A DNA stretch of 64,000 nt from Bradyrhizobium rifense (GTDB lineage: Bacteria > Pseudomonadota > Alphaproteobacteria > Rhizobiales > Xanthobacteraceae): the NCBI RefSeq assembly GCF_008123425.1, contig NZ_VSSS01000016.1, positions 62,001-126,000 of the forward strand, read 5' to 3'. The notes below the pieces were generated by a model. It saw only the letters and a list, made by a program, of their open reading frames with translations, made no database searches and was not told where the DNA came from. Position 1 is the first letter of the stretch, and each line of letters begins with the position of its first letter. Position numbers and translations under genes: made by a program. This document shows positions 28,544 through 37,211 of this stretch, one piece after another.

Positions 28544-29512
28544 TCACAACATGTCTTTCAGGCCGAAAGTCATCGGAATGAGCTTCCAGCTATCGTATTG
28601 CTGCTTGGGCAGGAACGAATAGACCTGGCACTGCACGATGGCGCGCTTGGCACTCTCCGCCACCGCCTGGGCGATCGACCGCGACGGTCCTCGCACCGCG
28701 ACGATGACCGGCTCCGACGCCAGCGATCCGTCGACCCTCATGGGAATGTCGATGTCGGCTTCGTACAGATTGGCGTCCTGCCCGTTATAGGTAGGCGTGA
28801 AGCAGCGCTTGACCGCGCCCTGGAATGCACCTTGCCAGGTCGCGACATTGTTGGCGGCTGTCCCGGACGTCGAGCCCAACGAAGCGGACGCATTCAGCGC
28901 CGTGCCGGTGAGCTCGTGCCGGGTCGCAGCGCGCTTGTCGAGGTCTCGGGCAATCTGCGCGGGGTCGAAGCTGCGCTCCTTGGGCTTCGGCTGCTGCTGC
29001 GGCTGTACCGCCGCAACCTTCTGCTCCACAGGCTTGGGCGGCGGCTTCTTGGTGTCCAGCTTCTTCTGGAGCTCCGCAATCGGATCTTCCTTGGCCGGAT
29101 CAGGCTTCTTCTCCTGCGGCTTCGGCTCTTCCTTCGGCTTGGCCTCGGCGACCGGCTTCGGCGGATCGGGCTTCTTCTCGACCGGCTTTTCGACAGGCTT
29201 CGGCGGCGGCGGCGGCGTATCGGGGGTCGAGGTGGTCTTGATCAGCTCTTTCTTCTCGGTGACCTTGCCGACGGAATCTTCCTCGGGCTTGGCCTCGGCG
29301 ATCTTCTCGACCTTGGGCTTCGGCTCTTCCTTCTTGCCGGTCTTCTGCCCGTTGGTGATCTGCGCGAGCTGGTCAGTGGAAATGATGTCGATCGGCAGCG
29401 ACTCTTCCGGCGCGATGAAGGCCTTGCTGCTAAAGGTGAGCAGCCCCCACCCAATCACGAGGACGTGGAGGACAATCGACGCAACGAGTGTCTTGTCGAC
29501 GTTCACCTTCAC
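28544..29512 (-). CDS. tolA: Cell envelope protein TolA
   Basis: 322 residues. One N-terminal transmembrane helix (about 9-28, [18 protein letters not shown]) anchors it to the inner membrane next to TolQR. A long Lys/Pro/Glu-rich stretch (about 55-200, many PKPxEK units) spans the periplasm, and the C-terminal domain (about 220-322, with two Cys: RCFTPTYNG and VQCQVYSF) contacts TolB and Pal. It converts the proton-motive force into envelope constriction. The start is four bases past the tolR stop. Confidence 0.93.
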   Translation of the reverse strand: MKVNVDKTLVASIVLHVLVIGWGLLTFSSKAFIAPEESLPIDIISTDQLAQITNGQKTGKKEEPKPKVEKIAEAKPEEDSVGKVTEKKELIKTTSTPDTPPPPPKPVEKPVEKKPDPPKPVAEAKPKEEPKPQEKKPDPAKEDPIAELQKKLDTKKPPPKPVEQKVAAVQPQQQPKPKERSFDPAQIARDLDKRAATRHELTGTALNASASLGSTSGTAANNVATWQGAFQGAVKRCFTPTYNGQDANLYEADIDIPMRVDGSLASEPVIVAVRGPSRSIAQAVAESAKRAIVQCQVYSFLPKQQYDSWKLIPMTFGLKDML

Positions 29513-29516
29513 CGGC

Positions 29517-29969
29517 TTAGGACCCCTGATCCGCTTCCGTGACGAGCGCCAGCTTCTTGAAGCCCGCCCCCGACAACTGGCCCATCACCTTGGCCACGGT
29601 GCCGTAATCCGCCTTCTTGTCGGCCCGCAGATAGATACGCTCCTCGAGTCCGCCGCGCGCGTCCGTGATCGCCTTCAACTTCGGGATCAGCTCGTTCAGA
29701 GCAATCTCGGTATCGTTGATGAACACCTTGCCCTTGATGTCGACCGACATCTGGATCGGCTTCTGATCGTTCGTCTCCAGGCTCTTGGCCTGGGTCTGCG
29801 GCAGGTCGAGCGGCACGCCCACGGTCAAAAGCGGCGCCGACACCATGAAGATGATGAGCAGCACCAGCATCACGTCGACCATCGGCGTGACGTTGATCTC
29901 GGCCATGACCGGCTTGCGCCGGCTCCGGCGGCCGCCGCCTCCGGACGAACTGGCTGCGTTCATGCCCAT
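29517..29969 (-). CDS. tolR: Biopolymer transport protein TolR (ExbD family)
   Basis: 150 residues. One transmembrane helix carries the essential Asp in EINVTPMVDVMLVLLIIFMV; the periplasmic part has GVPLDLPQTQA and DKKADYGTVAKVMG, typical of the ExbD/TolR family. With TolQ it forms the proton channel that powers TolA. A Ser/Gly/Arg-rich N-terminus (about 1-18) is longer than in E. coli. It lies 43 bp past tolQ and four bases before tolA. Confidence 0.95.
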   Translation of the reverse strand: MGMNAASSSGGGGRRSRRKPVMAEINVTPMVDVMLVLLIIFMVSAPLLTVGVPLDLPQTQAKSLETNDQKPIQMSVDIKGKVFINDTEIALNELIPKLKAITDARGGLEERIYLRADKKADYGTVAKVMGQLSGAGFKKLALVTEADQGS

Positions 29970-30012
29970 GGCTTGGTGCCCAATCTCGCCTTCACACTAT
30001 ACATGCCGTCCG

Positions 30013-30729
<717 letters not shown>

Positions 30730-31208
30730 CAGCAGTATCCTCTCAAGGCGATCGTTATCTATGTCCCGGCGAGCTAAATGGCTGCCGGTTCCCCAACAGC
30801 CGCGCTAGAACCGGCGCGGCCGGCAAGCCCGCTCAAAGCCTTGTCTTTCTGGGGTGCAGGGGCTCATCCAAAGCCGCCGCCTGCATTCCCTGCCAAGATG
30901 TCAAAACTAAGGGCCTCGACGACAGCTCCGGGCGCGATTGTCCATCATTACCAGAGCCCGGCGATGGTTAATGCCGGGTTACCAGCGACAAATTTGGCTG
31001 CGGGAAAGGCAGGCAGCGCAGGGGGATGGGGGACGTGCCGGGTGCGAGACATGGTGTCGCGTGGCGTTACCGGGGGTGGAAGGTGCGGCCCCGGAACACG
31101 GTCGGTTCCCTCCCCCTCACTGATTTGCCCGACAGACTCCGCCTGATAGGCTGCACTTGCATCAACCAACAAGGGCCGGAACAGACGGCCTCGCCAAGGG
31201 AGCACGCC
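30730..31208. other. Divergent intergenic region between tolQ and ggt
   Basis: About 480 bp with no recognised gene. It must hold the tolQ promoter (minus) and the ggt promoter (plus). No strong palindrome or terminator was seen. A plus-strand frame continuous with ggt from 31026 has no protein-like character. Confidence 0.5.
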
Positions 31209-32945
31209 GTGCAGAATGCGGGAACAAGCCTGCGGTGGATGACCGCCGCGATCGTATCGGTCAGCCTCGTTACATTCAGCTCTGCACGCGCGGCCTCAGT
31301 CGCACCGATCCCGGCGGAAAACGGCATGGTCGTGTCCGCGCAACATCTGGCGACACAGGTCGGCGTGGAGGTGCTCAAGCGCGGCGGCAACGCCGTCGAT
31401 GCCGCCGTGGCCGTCGGTTATGCCCTTGCAGTGGCTTATCCGGCAGCCGGCAATCTCGGTGGTGGCGGCTTCATGACGATCCAGCTTGCCGACGGCCGCA
31501 AGACGTTCCTCGATTTCCGCGAGACGGCGCCAAAGGCTGCGACCGCCAACATGTATCTCGACAAGGACGGCAACGTCATCAAGGGCATCTCGACCAAGGG
31601 GCATCTGGCCGTAGGTGTGCCAGGATCAGTCTCGGGCATGGAGTATGCGCGCGAAAAGTACGGCACGATGAAACGCGCCGACCTCCTTGCCCCCGCAATC
31701 CAGCTCGCCGAACAGGGATTTGTGCTCGACCAAGGCGACATCGACCTGCTGCGCACGGCAACCGACGATTTCAAGGACGATCCGGCATCGAGCGCCATAT
31801 TTCTCAACAATGGCCAGCCGTTCAGCGTGGGCGACAGGCTCGTGCAATCCGAACTGGCGAAAACCCTGCGCGAGATCAGCAGCAAGGGCACTGACGGCTT
31901 CTACAAAGGCTGGGTCGGCAGCGCTATCGTGGCGTCAAGCCAGGCCGGCAAAGGGCTGCTGACGCAAGACGACCTCAACAGTTACAAAACGCGCGAGCTC
32001 GCGCCCGTCGAATGCGATTATCGCGGCTATCACGTGGTCTCCGCACCGCCGCCGAGCTCGGGCGGCGTTATCATCTGCGAGATCCTGAATATCCTGGAGG
32101 GCTATCCGCTGAAGGAGCTGGGCTATCACTCCGCGCAGGCCGTGCACGTGCAGATCGAAGCCATGCGGCACGCTTACGTCGACCGCAACAGTTACCTCGG
32201 TGATCCCGACTTCGTGAAGAATCCGCTCGATCGCCTGCTCGACAAGGCCTACGCGGCCAAGATCCGCGCCGTGATCGATCCGAACAAGGCCGGAATCTCC
32301 AAGGACATCAAGCCGGGCGTCGCGCCACACGAGGGCACCAACACGACGCATTATTCAATCGCTGACAAGGACGGCAACGCGGTATCGGTGACGTACACGC
32401 TGAACGACTGGTTCGGAGCCAAGGTGACGGCGGCAACGACCGGTGTGCTGCTGAACGATGAAATGGACGACTTCACGGCCAAGGTCGGGGTACCGAACCT
32501 GTATGGCCTGGTACAGGGCGAGGCCAACGCCATTGCTCCCGGAAAGCGGCCGCTATCCTCGATGAGCCCGACCATCGTCACCAAAGACGGCAAGACCGTC
32601 ATGGTGGTGGGCACCCCCGGCGGCAGCCGGATCATCACGGCAGTCCTGCAGACGATGATCAACGCGATCGACTACGGCATGGACGCGCAGGAAGCCGTCG
32701 ACATGCCGCGCATCCACCAGCAATGGTTGCCGGACCTGACCAATGTCGAGAACTACGCCCTGTCTCCGGACACGCGCAAGATTCTGGAGGGCATGGGCCA
32801 CAAGTTCGGGCCGCCGCAACCGGCGAACCATCTCGCGGTTATCATCGTCGGCGCGCCGTCGCTCGACGGCAAGCAAGTCGGCAACAACCGCTATTACGGT
32901 GCCAACGATCCGCGCCGCAACACGGGGCTGGCGGCGGGGTATTGA
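31209..32945 (+). CDS. ggt: Gamma-glutamyltransferase
   Basis: 578 residues, full length. The precursor is exported (signal peptide about 1-28, ending SSARAA) and cuts itself before a Thr nucleophile; that site is GTNTTHYSIADKDGNAVS at about residue 380. The GNAVDAAVAVGYALAV and GNLGGGGFM blocks of the large subunit, and PLSSMSPTIV and GTPGGSRI of the small subunit, are intact. It hydrolyses glutathione or moves its gamma-glutamyl group in the periplasm. The start is taken as GTG at 31209 because AAGGGAG lies seven bases before it; ATG 31239 would shorten the signal peptide. Confidence 0.95.
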   Translation: MQNAGTSLRWMTAAIVSVSLVTFSSARAASVAPIPAENGMVVSAQHLATQVGVEVLKRGGNAVDAAVAVGYALAVAYPAAGNLGGGGFMTIQLADGRKTFLDFRETAPKAATANMYLDKDGNVIKGISTKGHLAVGVPGSVSGMEYAREKYGTMKRADLLAPAIQLAEQGFVLDQGDIDLLRTATDDFKDDPASSAIFLNNGQPFSVGDRLVQSELAKTLREISSKGTDGFYKGWVGSAIVASSQAGKGLLTQDDLNSYKTRELAPVECDYRGYHVVSAPPPSSGGVIICEILNILEGYPLKELGYHSAQAVHVQIEAMRHAYVDRNSYLGDPDFVKNPLDRLLDKAYAAKIRAVIDPNKAGISKDIKPGVAPHEGTNTTHYSIADKDGNAVSVTYTLNDWFGAKVTAATTGVLLNDEMDDFTAKVGVPNLYGLVQGEANAIAPGKRPLSSMSPTIVTKDGKTVMVVGTPGGSRIITAVLQTMINAIDYGMDAQEAVDMPRIHQQWLPDLTNVENYALSPDTRKILEGMGHKFGPPQPANHLAVIIVGAPSLDGKQVGNNRYYGANDPRRNTGLAAGY

Positions 32946-32949
32946 AGGG

Positions 32950-33008
32950 GCGAATGGCGAATAGCGAATGAAGAGGCGGCCGCCTGCATTCGCCAATCCT
33001 AATTCGCC
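32950..33008. repeat. Imperfect inverted repeat between convergent ggt and SDR genes
   Basis: Units of GCGAATGGCGAATAGCGAATG on the left face CATTCGCCAATCCTAATTCGCC on the right around a GC-rich centre. It probably forms a hairpin ending both convergent transcripts, though no T-run follows. Confidence 0.45.
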
Positions 33009-33019
33009 ATCCACACCCT

Positions 33020-33730
33020 TCACCACTTCTCCTTCGAGGTTCGCACGTCGAGCTCGAACGACCAGGCCCGCTCGGGCTGGCGGTAGAGGAATTCGAAGGC
33101 ATCGACGATGCCCTCGATGCTGATCAGGCTGTCCTCGCGGCCCGCGGCGTCGGGAAAGCGCGAGAAGATCTTGTCGCCGGCGATCGCGCCGTCGACCACG
33201 ACATGGCCGACATGGATGCCGTCTCCCGCATATTCCTTGGCCATGGCCTGCGCCAGCGTGCGCACGCCTGATTTGGCCGAGTTGAACGCGCCGTAGCCGG
33301 AGCGTCCGCGCAGCGAGGCGCTAGCGCCGGTGAAGAGCAACGTTCCTGTTTTCTTCGGCACCATGCGGCGCACCGCTTCGCGGCCGAACAGGAAGCCGCC
33401 GAAGCAGACCACGCGCCAGGCATTCTCGAAATATTCGGCGTCCATCTCGATGATCTTTCCCGGCGTGTTGTTGCCGGCATTGTAGATCGCAAGGTCGAGG
33501 TCTTCGCCGGCGGCATCGAACAAGGCGGTGATGTCGCTCTCCTTGGTCGCATCGGCGACGAACGGAACGGCCGCGCCGCCGACCTTCGCGATGTCATCCA
33601 CGACCGCCTGCAACGCCGACTGCGTCCGGCCCGCGACGATCACCTTGAGCCCCTGGGCCGCAAAACGCTTGCAGAGCTGGGCGCCAAGGCCGCGCTCCGG
33701 CCCCACGCCGATCACGATTGCCGTCTTCAT
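33020..33730 (-). CDS. Atypical short-chain dehydrogenase/reductase family protein
   Basis: 236 residues with a Rossmann fold: IGVGPERGLGAQLCKRFAAQ (cofactor loop) and LAIYNAGNNTPGK. In the place of the catalytic Tyr of YxxxK, this protein has Phe (FNSAKSG), as do relatives with an HVVVDGAI block near the end. Classical SDR catalysis is therefore doubtful; the substrate is unknown. It is convergent with ggt and lies 37 bp upstream of no same-strand partner except possibly cysE, whose promoter is on the far side. Confidence 0.8.
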   Translation of the reverse strand: MKTAIVIGVGPERGLGAQLCKRFAAQGLKVIVAGRTQSALQAVVDDIAKVGGAAVPFVADATKESDITALFDAAGEDLDLAIYNAGNNTPGKIIEMDAEYFENAWRVVCFGGFLFGREAVRRMVPKKTGTLLFTGASASLRGRSGYGAFNSAKSGVRTLAQAMAKEYAGDGIHVGHVVVDGAIAGDKIFSRFPDAAGREDSLISIEGIVDAFEFLYRQPERAWSFELDVRTSKEKW

Positions 33731-33767
33731 TGCACGCTCCGAAGATTGAAAGCTGATGATGGGTGAA

Positions 33768-34532
33768 TCACGCCACTGATGCGGGCTCGGGGCAGTTGGT
33801 CAGCCGCGCGGGATTGCCGACCGCGGTGCAGCCGCCGGGCACATCTGATGTCACGATCGTGCCGGCGCCGATTTTTGCAAAATCACCGATGCTGATGTCG
33901 CCGAGAATGGTCGCGCCGGCGCCGATATAGACACCGCGCCCGATGCGCGGTGAGCGCGTCGGCAGTTCACTGCTGCGGCCGATGCTGACGTTCTGCAGGA
34001 GCGTGACCTCGTCGCCGATCACGACATTGGCGCCGATCACGATGCCGGTGGCATGGTCGAGATAGACGGACGCGCCGATCTGCGCGGCCGGATGGATGCT
34101 GACCTGCAGGACGTTCGACGCCTCGTTCTGAAACAGCAACGCTGCATCGCGATGGTCGTGACGCCAGAGCCAGTGCGAGACGCGCCAGGCCTGCAGCGCG
34201 ACATAGCCCTTGAAATGCAGCAGTGGCGCCAACAGGCTGGCGATGGCTGGATCGCTGCGCACGATGGCCTGCAAATCACGGCCGGCCGCTTCGATCAATT
34301 CGGGTGAGCCGCGAAAGGCGTCGAGGGCAAAGGCGGTGAACCGCGCGCGCTCCGTGGCATCACCACCAAGCCTGCGCCCGATCAGATCGGCTAGCGCGGC
34401 GCCAAAATCGTCATGGACGAGGACGGCATCGGCAAGGGATTTGCCAAAGACAGGATCGGCCGCCATCGCGCGCCGCGCCTCGTCGCGTATCGTCTGCCAG
34501 AGACTGTCGTTGGTCGCGGTCGCAGCTGCCAT
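33768..34532 (-). CDS. cysE: Serine O-acetyltransferase
   Basis: 254 residues. CysE makes O-acetylserine from serine and acetyl-CoA, the first step of cysteine synthesis. The N-terminal helical domain (SLWQTIRDEARRAMAADPVF) leads to the left-handed beta-helix of hexapeptide repeats: DHATGIVIGANVVIGDEVTL, QNVSIGRSS, IGAGATILGDISIGD, then SDVPGGCTAVGNPAR. The catalytic His is in VYLDHATG. The ATG at 34532 follows GGAGG; a longer frame from 34598 is rejected. Confidence 0.92.
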   Translation of the reverse strand: MAAATATNDSLWQTIRDEARRAMAADPVFGKSLADAVLVHDDFGAALADLIGRRLGGDATERARFTAFALDAFRGSPELIEAAGRDLQAIVRSDPAIASLLAPLLHFKGYVALQAWRVSHWLWRHDHRDAALLFQNEASNVLQVSIHPAAQIGASVYLDHATGIVIGANVVIGDEVTLLQNVSIGRSSELPTRSPRIGRGVYIGAGATILGDISIGDFAKIGAGTIVTSDVPGGCTAVGNPARLTNCPEPASVA

Positions 34533-34656
34533 CGTCGCCGCCTCCGGTATCTTAACACTCACGTATCGAATATAGGCCGTAGGCAAGCCGGGCGCCACGT
34601 CAGCGGCGCTGTCGCTATCCGAGCACCATGCCGCAGGTCCCCGTGAGGTTACGAGC

Positions 34657-34686
34657 TTGCAAGCCAGGCACCCGCAACCATATAAT
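34657..34686 (+). promoter_or_regulatory. Consensus sigma-70 promoter of a small RNA or leader
   Basis: TTGCAA (34657-34662) and a perfect TATAAT (34681-34686) are separated by 18 bases. Transcription should start near 34693. Such a good match is rare in this GC-rich window, and an intrinsic terminator follows after only about 88 bases. Confidence 0.7.
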
Positions 34687-34692
34687 CCATCG

Positions 34693-34780
34693 AACTTTCA
34701 GCCGACCTTGCGTCGGCCGGGGATGCCCACGTAAAGCGTCTCGTTCAAGCCCCGCGGTGGTCCGCCATCCGCGGGTTTTT
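34693..34780 (+). ncRNA. Candidate small RNA (about 88 nt) or transcription-attenuated leader
   Basis: Between a consensus promoter and a terminator the transcript would contain a first hairpin (GCCGAC, loop CTTGC, GTCGGC; 34701-34717), a 33-nt linker, and the terminator hairpin. No open frame is plausible within it. I do not recognise the family. Two readings remain: an independent trans-acting small RNA, or a leader that controls readthrough into the desaturase gene 66 bp further on. Confidence 0.6.
34750..34780 (+). terminator. Intrinsic terminator of the small RNA
   Basis: CCCGCGG-TGG pairs with CCA-T-CCGCGGG (one bulged base), followed by TTTTT. It points along the plus strand and no protein gene ends just before it, so it must end the short transcript started at about 34693. 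Confidence 0.85.
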
Positions 34781-34845
34781 CGTACCCGGCGCCCGTCGGC
34801 GCAGCCGAAAAAACGAATCCCGCTCACCCAAGGTCACGCCAAGAC

Positions 34846-36009
34846 ATGTCGCCCAACGCGCCCGCCGACGACCACCACGACGACGTCATGTACCCCTCCG
34901 CCATACCGTTCGTTCTGGTCCATCTCGGCTGCATTGCGGCCATCTGGACAGGCGTCACCTGGCAGGCCCTCGCGATCTGCGGAGCGCTTTACGTCGTGCG
35001 CATGTTTGCGATCGGGGCAGGCTACCACCGCTATTTCTCGCACAGGGCTTTTGCCACCGGCCGGGTGTTTCAGTTCGCCCTCGCCTGGCTTGCGCAAAGC
35101 ACCGCGCAGAAGAGCGTGTTGTGGTGGGCGGCCAAGCATCGGCATCATCATCTGCATTCCGATACCGAATTGGACGTGCATTCGCCGCGTCAGCGCGGCT
35201 TCCTGTACAGCCATCTCGGCTGGATTTTCTACCGGGAGCACGATGCGACCGACCTGGTGAAAGTCGGCGATCTCACAGTCTATCCGGAGCTGATGTGGCT
35301 GCATCGGCTGGAGCTTCTGCCGGCCGTGACGCTTGCGGTGCTCTGCTTCCTGGTGGCTGGCTGGTCGGGTCTGGTCGTCGGCTTCCTGTGGAGCACGGTG
35401 CTGGTCTATCACGCGACCTTCTGCATCAATTCCCTCGCCCACGTGCATGGACGCAAGCGCTACGTGACAGGCGACGATTCCCGCAACAACTGGCTGCTGG
35501 CGTTGGTCACCATGGGTGAAGGCTGGCACAACAATCACCACGCCTACCAGAGCAGCGTGCGCCAAGGCTTTCGCTGGTGGGAAATCGACGTGACCTATTA
35601 CGTTCTGAAGGTGCTGTCCTGGTTCGGAATCGTCTGGAACATGAAGGCACCGCCCGAGCAGGTACTGCGCAACGAGCAGCCGCTCGGCGCACGGGTCATC
35701 AATCGCGCGGCCCGCGAGCTTGCCGGGCGGTTCGATGCGCCAAAACTCGCGCACGCGATCTCGTCGGCGCTGCACCGGGCCGATCTGGCCCAGTTGCAAC
35801 TGCCGACGCTGCACGACATCCTCAATCGCGCCCATGACGGCGTCGATGCGCTGACACATCTGCATCTGCCGAAGATACCGACCCGCGACGAGTTTCTCAC
35901 GGAAGCCAGGGCGATGTTCGCGCGAACGCGATCACTCAACGAGATCGTCGACCACGCCTACGAACACTTCCTGACGTCGGTCCGCGCGCAGCTCGTGACG
36001 GTGCGCTGA
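34846..36009 (+). CDS. Acyl-CoA/fatty-acid desaturase (membrane di-iron)
   Basis: 387 residues. All three histidine boxes of the delta-9 desaturase family are present: HRYFSH (about 64-69), HRHHHLH (about 102) and HNNHH (about 230), with four hydrophobic segments between them. The enzyme would introduce a cis double bond into long-chain fatty acids of the membrane using oxygen and electrons. A C-terminal extension of about 110 residues (from ARVINRAARELAG) is soluble and of unknown role. The 3' end overlaps a small minus-strand gene by 52 bp. The small-RNA terminator lies 66 bp upstream. Confidence 0.92.
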   Translation: MSPNAPADDHHDDVMYPSAIPFVLVHLGCIAAIWTGVTWQALAICGALYVVRMFAIGAGYHRYFSHRAFATGRVFQFALAWLAQSTAQKSVLWWAAKHRHHHLHSDTELDVHSPRQRGFLYSHLGWIFYREHDATDLVKVGDLTVYPELMWLHRLELLPAVTLAVLCFLVAGWSGLVVGFLWSTVLVYHATFCINSLAHVHGRKRYVTGDDSRNNWLLALVTMGEGWHNNHHAYQSSVRQGFRWWEIDVTYYVLKVLSWFGIVWNMKAPPEQVLRNEQPLGARVINRAARELAGRFDAPKLAHAISSALHRADLAQLQLPTLHDILNRAHDGVDALTHLHLPKIPTRDEFLTEARAMFARTRSLNEIVDHAYEHFLTSVRAQLVTVR

Positions 36010-36134
36010 AGCTCGCGATCATCGTGCACGCGGTTTGGCCGCGTCTGCCTGCGCATGCTGAGCGCATAGAGCCAGCCGCCCGCAGCGATGAGAGCGGGCA
36101 GGATGAAGAGCGCAAAATCGCGGAGCACGATCAT
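35958..36134 (-). CDS. Small membrane protein, coupled to the upstream gene
   Basis: 58 residues with one hydrophobic helix (about 7-26, FALFILPALIAAGGWLYALS) and a basic hydrophilic tail. Its ATG overlaps the stop of the 85-residue gene by four bases (ATGA), which argues it is translated. The last 52 bp overlap the desaturase 3' end on the opposite strand. Function unknown. Confidence 0.5.
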   Translation of the reverse strand: MIVLRDFALFILPALIAAGGWLYALSMRRQTRPNRVHDDRELQRTVTSCARTDVRKCS

Positions 36135-36388
36135 GGGTCGAGGTCCGCTTTCGCGAAAATAATGGCGCGGTCGAGCGCGAGGCTGGCGAGAAAATAGAGA
36201 AAGCTGGCCAGAAAGAACTTCCAGGACTCGCCGACCTGCCAGTCCGGATAGAGTTCGACCTGCGTCGGCCATCGATTGAGAAATGCGATGGCCACGGGAA
36301 TGGAGCCCCCGAACCGACTGAACAGCGCGCTGGCGCGCTCCAGCAGCGCGATGCGCTGGTTGATCTGGTTGCGTTCGGCGTTGGTCAT
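36131..36388 (-). CDS. Small membrane protein of unknown function
   Basis: 85 residues: an N-terminal amphipathic helix (RNQINQRIALLERASALFSR), a hydrophobic stretch around SIPVAIAFL, and a membrane helix at about 57-78 (WKFFLASFLYFLASLALDRA). It resembles small phage-holin-like or accessory membrane proteins only in general layout; no family is recognised. Its stop overlaps the next start by ATGA, so the two form a coupled pair. Confidence 0.55.
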   Translation of the reverse strand: MTNAERNQINQRIALLERASALFSRFGGSIPVAIAFLNRWPTQVELYPDWQVGESWKFFLASFLYFLASLALDRAIIFAKADLDP

Positions 36389-36507
36389 GGTCGGCCCCGT
36401 TGGCGCGCTGGGCCGCGCTGTCGGGGTTTAGTCGCGCCTGGCGGGAAGCGGGTTCTATGGCATCAGGCGGTACGGCCGCTGACGAGATCCAGATCCTAAC
36501 CGCCCTC

Positions 36508-36549
36508 CCCAAACCAAACCGCCCGCCTGCGGGGTGCGCAGGCGGGCGG
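36508..36549 (-). terminator. Intrinsic terminator after the DUF2852 gene
   Basis: A perfect 13-bp stem (CCGCCCGCCTGCG with CGCAGGCGGGCGG, loop of five) lies 52 bp past the stop; on the minus strand TTTGGTTTGG follows. Confidence 0.75.
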
Positions 36550-36600
36550 CTCGGGGCCATCAGGACTTTGGGGGCATGCGCCTGAAGGCTTTGAGAGGTA

Positions 36601-37092
36601 TCAACCCTGCGGCTGGTCGTTCGGCGGCGGGGTCGGACGCGTCTTGTGCTGGGCCATGAACTGGTCGAACTCTTCCTTGTCCTTGGCGTGGCGCAGGCGA
36701 TCGAGGAAGTTCTTGAATTCGACCTGCTCCTCCTCGAGCCGCTGCAGCGTCTCGGTACGGTATTCGTCGAAGGCGCGGTTGCCGGAGGACGGCGGACCAA
36801 AGCCGAAGCCGAAACCACGGCGCTCCATGCGGCCGCGCATGCGGTCCATCTTGTACTGCATCCGCTCCATCTTGTTCTGCCAGCGATCCTGGTGGCTCCA
36901 GCAACCCATTTTTCTGCTCCCGAGTGTGAAAAAGAGAAGGGCAAGTCCGATCGGCCACCAGATGATGAAGCCGAGAATGGTCACGGCAATCCAGCCGGGA
37001 TGCCATGGCGTATCGAGCATGTGCGGCCGCTCGTATGGTTGCTGTTGGTCCGAGGGGCCGCGCCAGCGATTGACATCAGCGGTGTAGGCCAT
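36601..37092 (-). CDS. DUF2852 domain membrane protein
   Basis: 163 residues, full-length DUF2852: an N-terminal soluble part, a membrane segment (about 31-56, WHPGWIAVTILGFIIWWPIG), then a Met/Arg-rich helix (NKMERMQYKMDRMRGRMERR) and the conserved NRAFDEYRTETLQRLEEEQVEFKNFL. The family is alphaproteobacterial and uncharacterised. GGAGAAGGG precedes the ATG. The promoter (37144-37171) is overlapped by a 19-bp palindrome that also occurs at the start of the neighbouring TetR gene, so repression by that regulator is likely. Confidence 0.9.
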   Translation of the reverse strand: MAYTADVNRWRGPSDQQQPYERPHMLDTPWHPGWIAVTILGFIIWWPIGLALLFFTLGSRKMGCWSHQDRWQNKMERMQYKMDRMRGRMERRGFGFGFGPPSSGNRAFDEYRTETLQRLEEEQVEFKNFLDRLRHAKDKEEFDQFMAQHKTRPTPPPNDQPQG

Positions 37093-37125
37093 TTCCCTTC
37101 TCCATCACGGCATCTGCCGTTGTGA

Positions 37126-37144
37126 ATGTAAATAACATTTACAT
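37126..37144. promoter_or_regulatory. Operator ATGTAAA-N5-TTTACAT at the DUF2852 promoter
   Basis: A perfect palindrome (ATGTAAAT-AAC-ATTTACAT) between the -10 box and the DUF2852 start codon, so bound protein would block initiation. The same half-sites with the same five-base spacing occur at 37951-37969 across the start of the adjacent TetR gene. Confidence 0.65.
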
Positions 37145-37171
37145 AGCTAGACCATCCCGCGATTTTGTCAA
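37144..37171 (-). promoter_or_regulatory. Sigma-70-type promoter of the DUF2852 gene
   Basis: On the minus strand a perfect TTGACA (37171-37166) is followed after 16 bases by TAGCTA (37149-37144). Transcription would start near 37137, inside the operator. Confidence 0.6.
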
Positions 37172-37211
37172 GCTGGCGGCCTGACAGGTCGGCCGAATTA
37201 TTTGCGCAACT

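Noticed and set aside
27063..28622. Plus-strand open frame of about 520 codons opposite tolB
   Set aside because: It is exactly antisense to a clear tolB gene; its composition is rich in Arg, Ala and His as expected for the reverse of a GC-rich gene, with no domain or ribosome site.
34641..34680. tRNA-like 3' end (CCCGCAACCA) before the small RNA
   Set aside because: Only the last ten bases resemble a tRNA; there is no T-arm, anticodon arm or acceptor partner. The segment is better read as part of a promoter.
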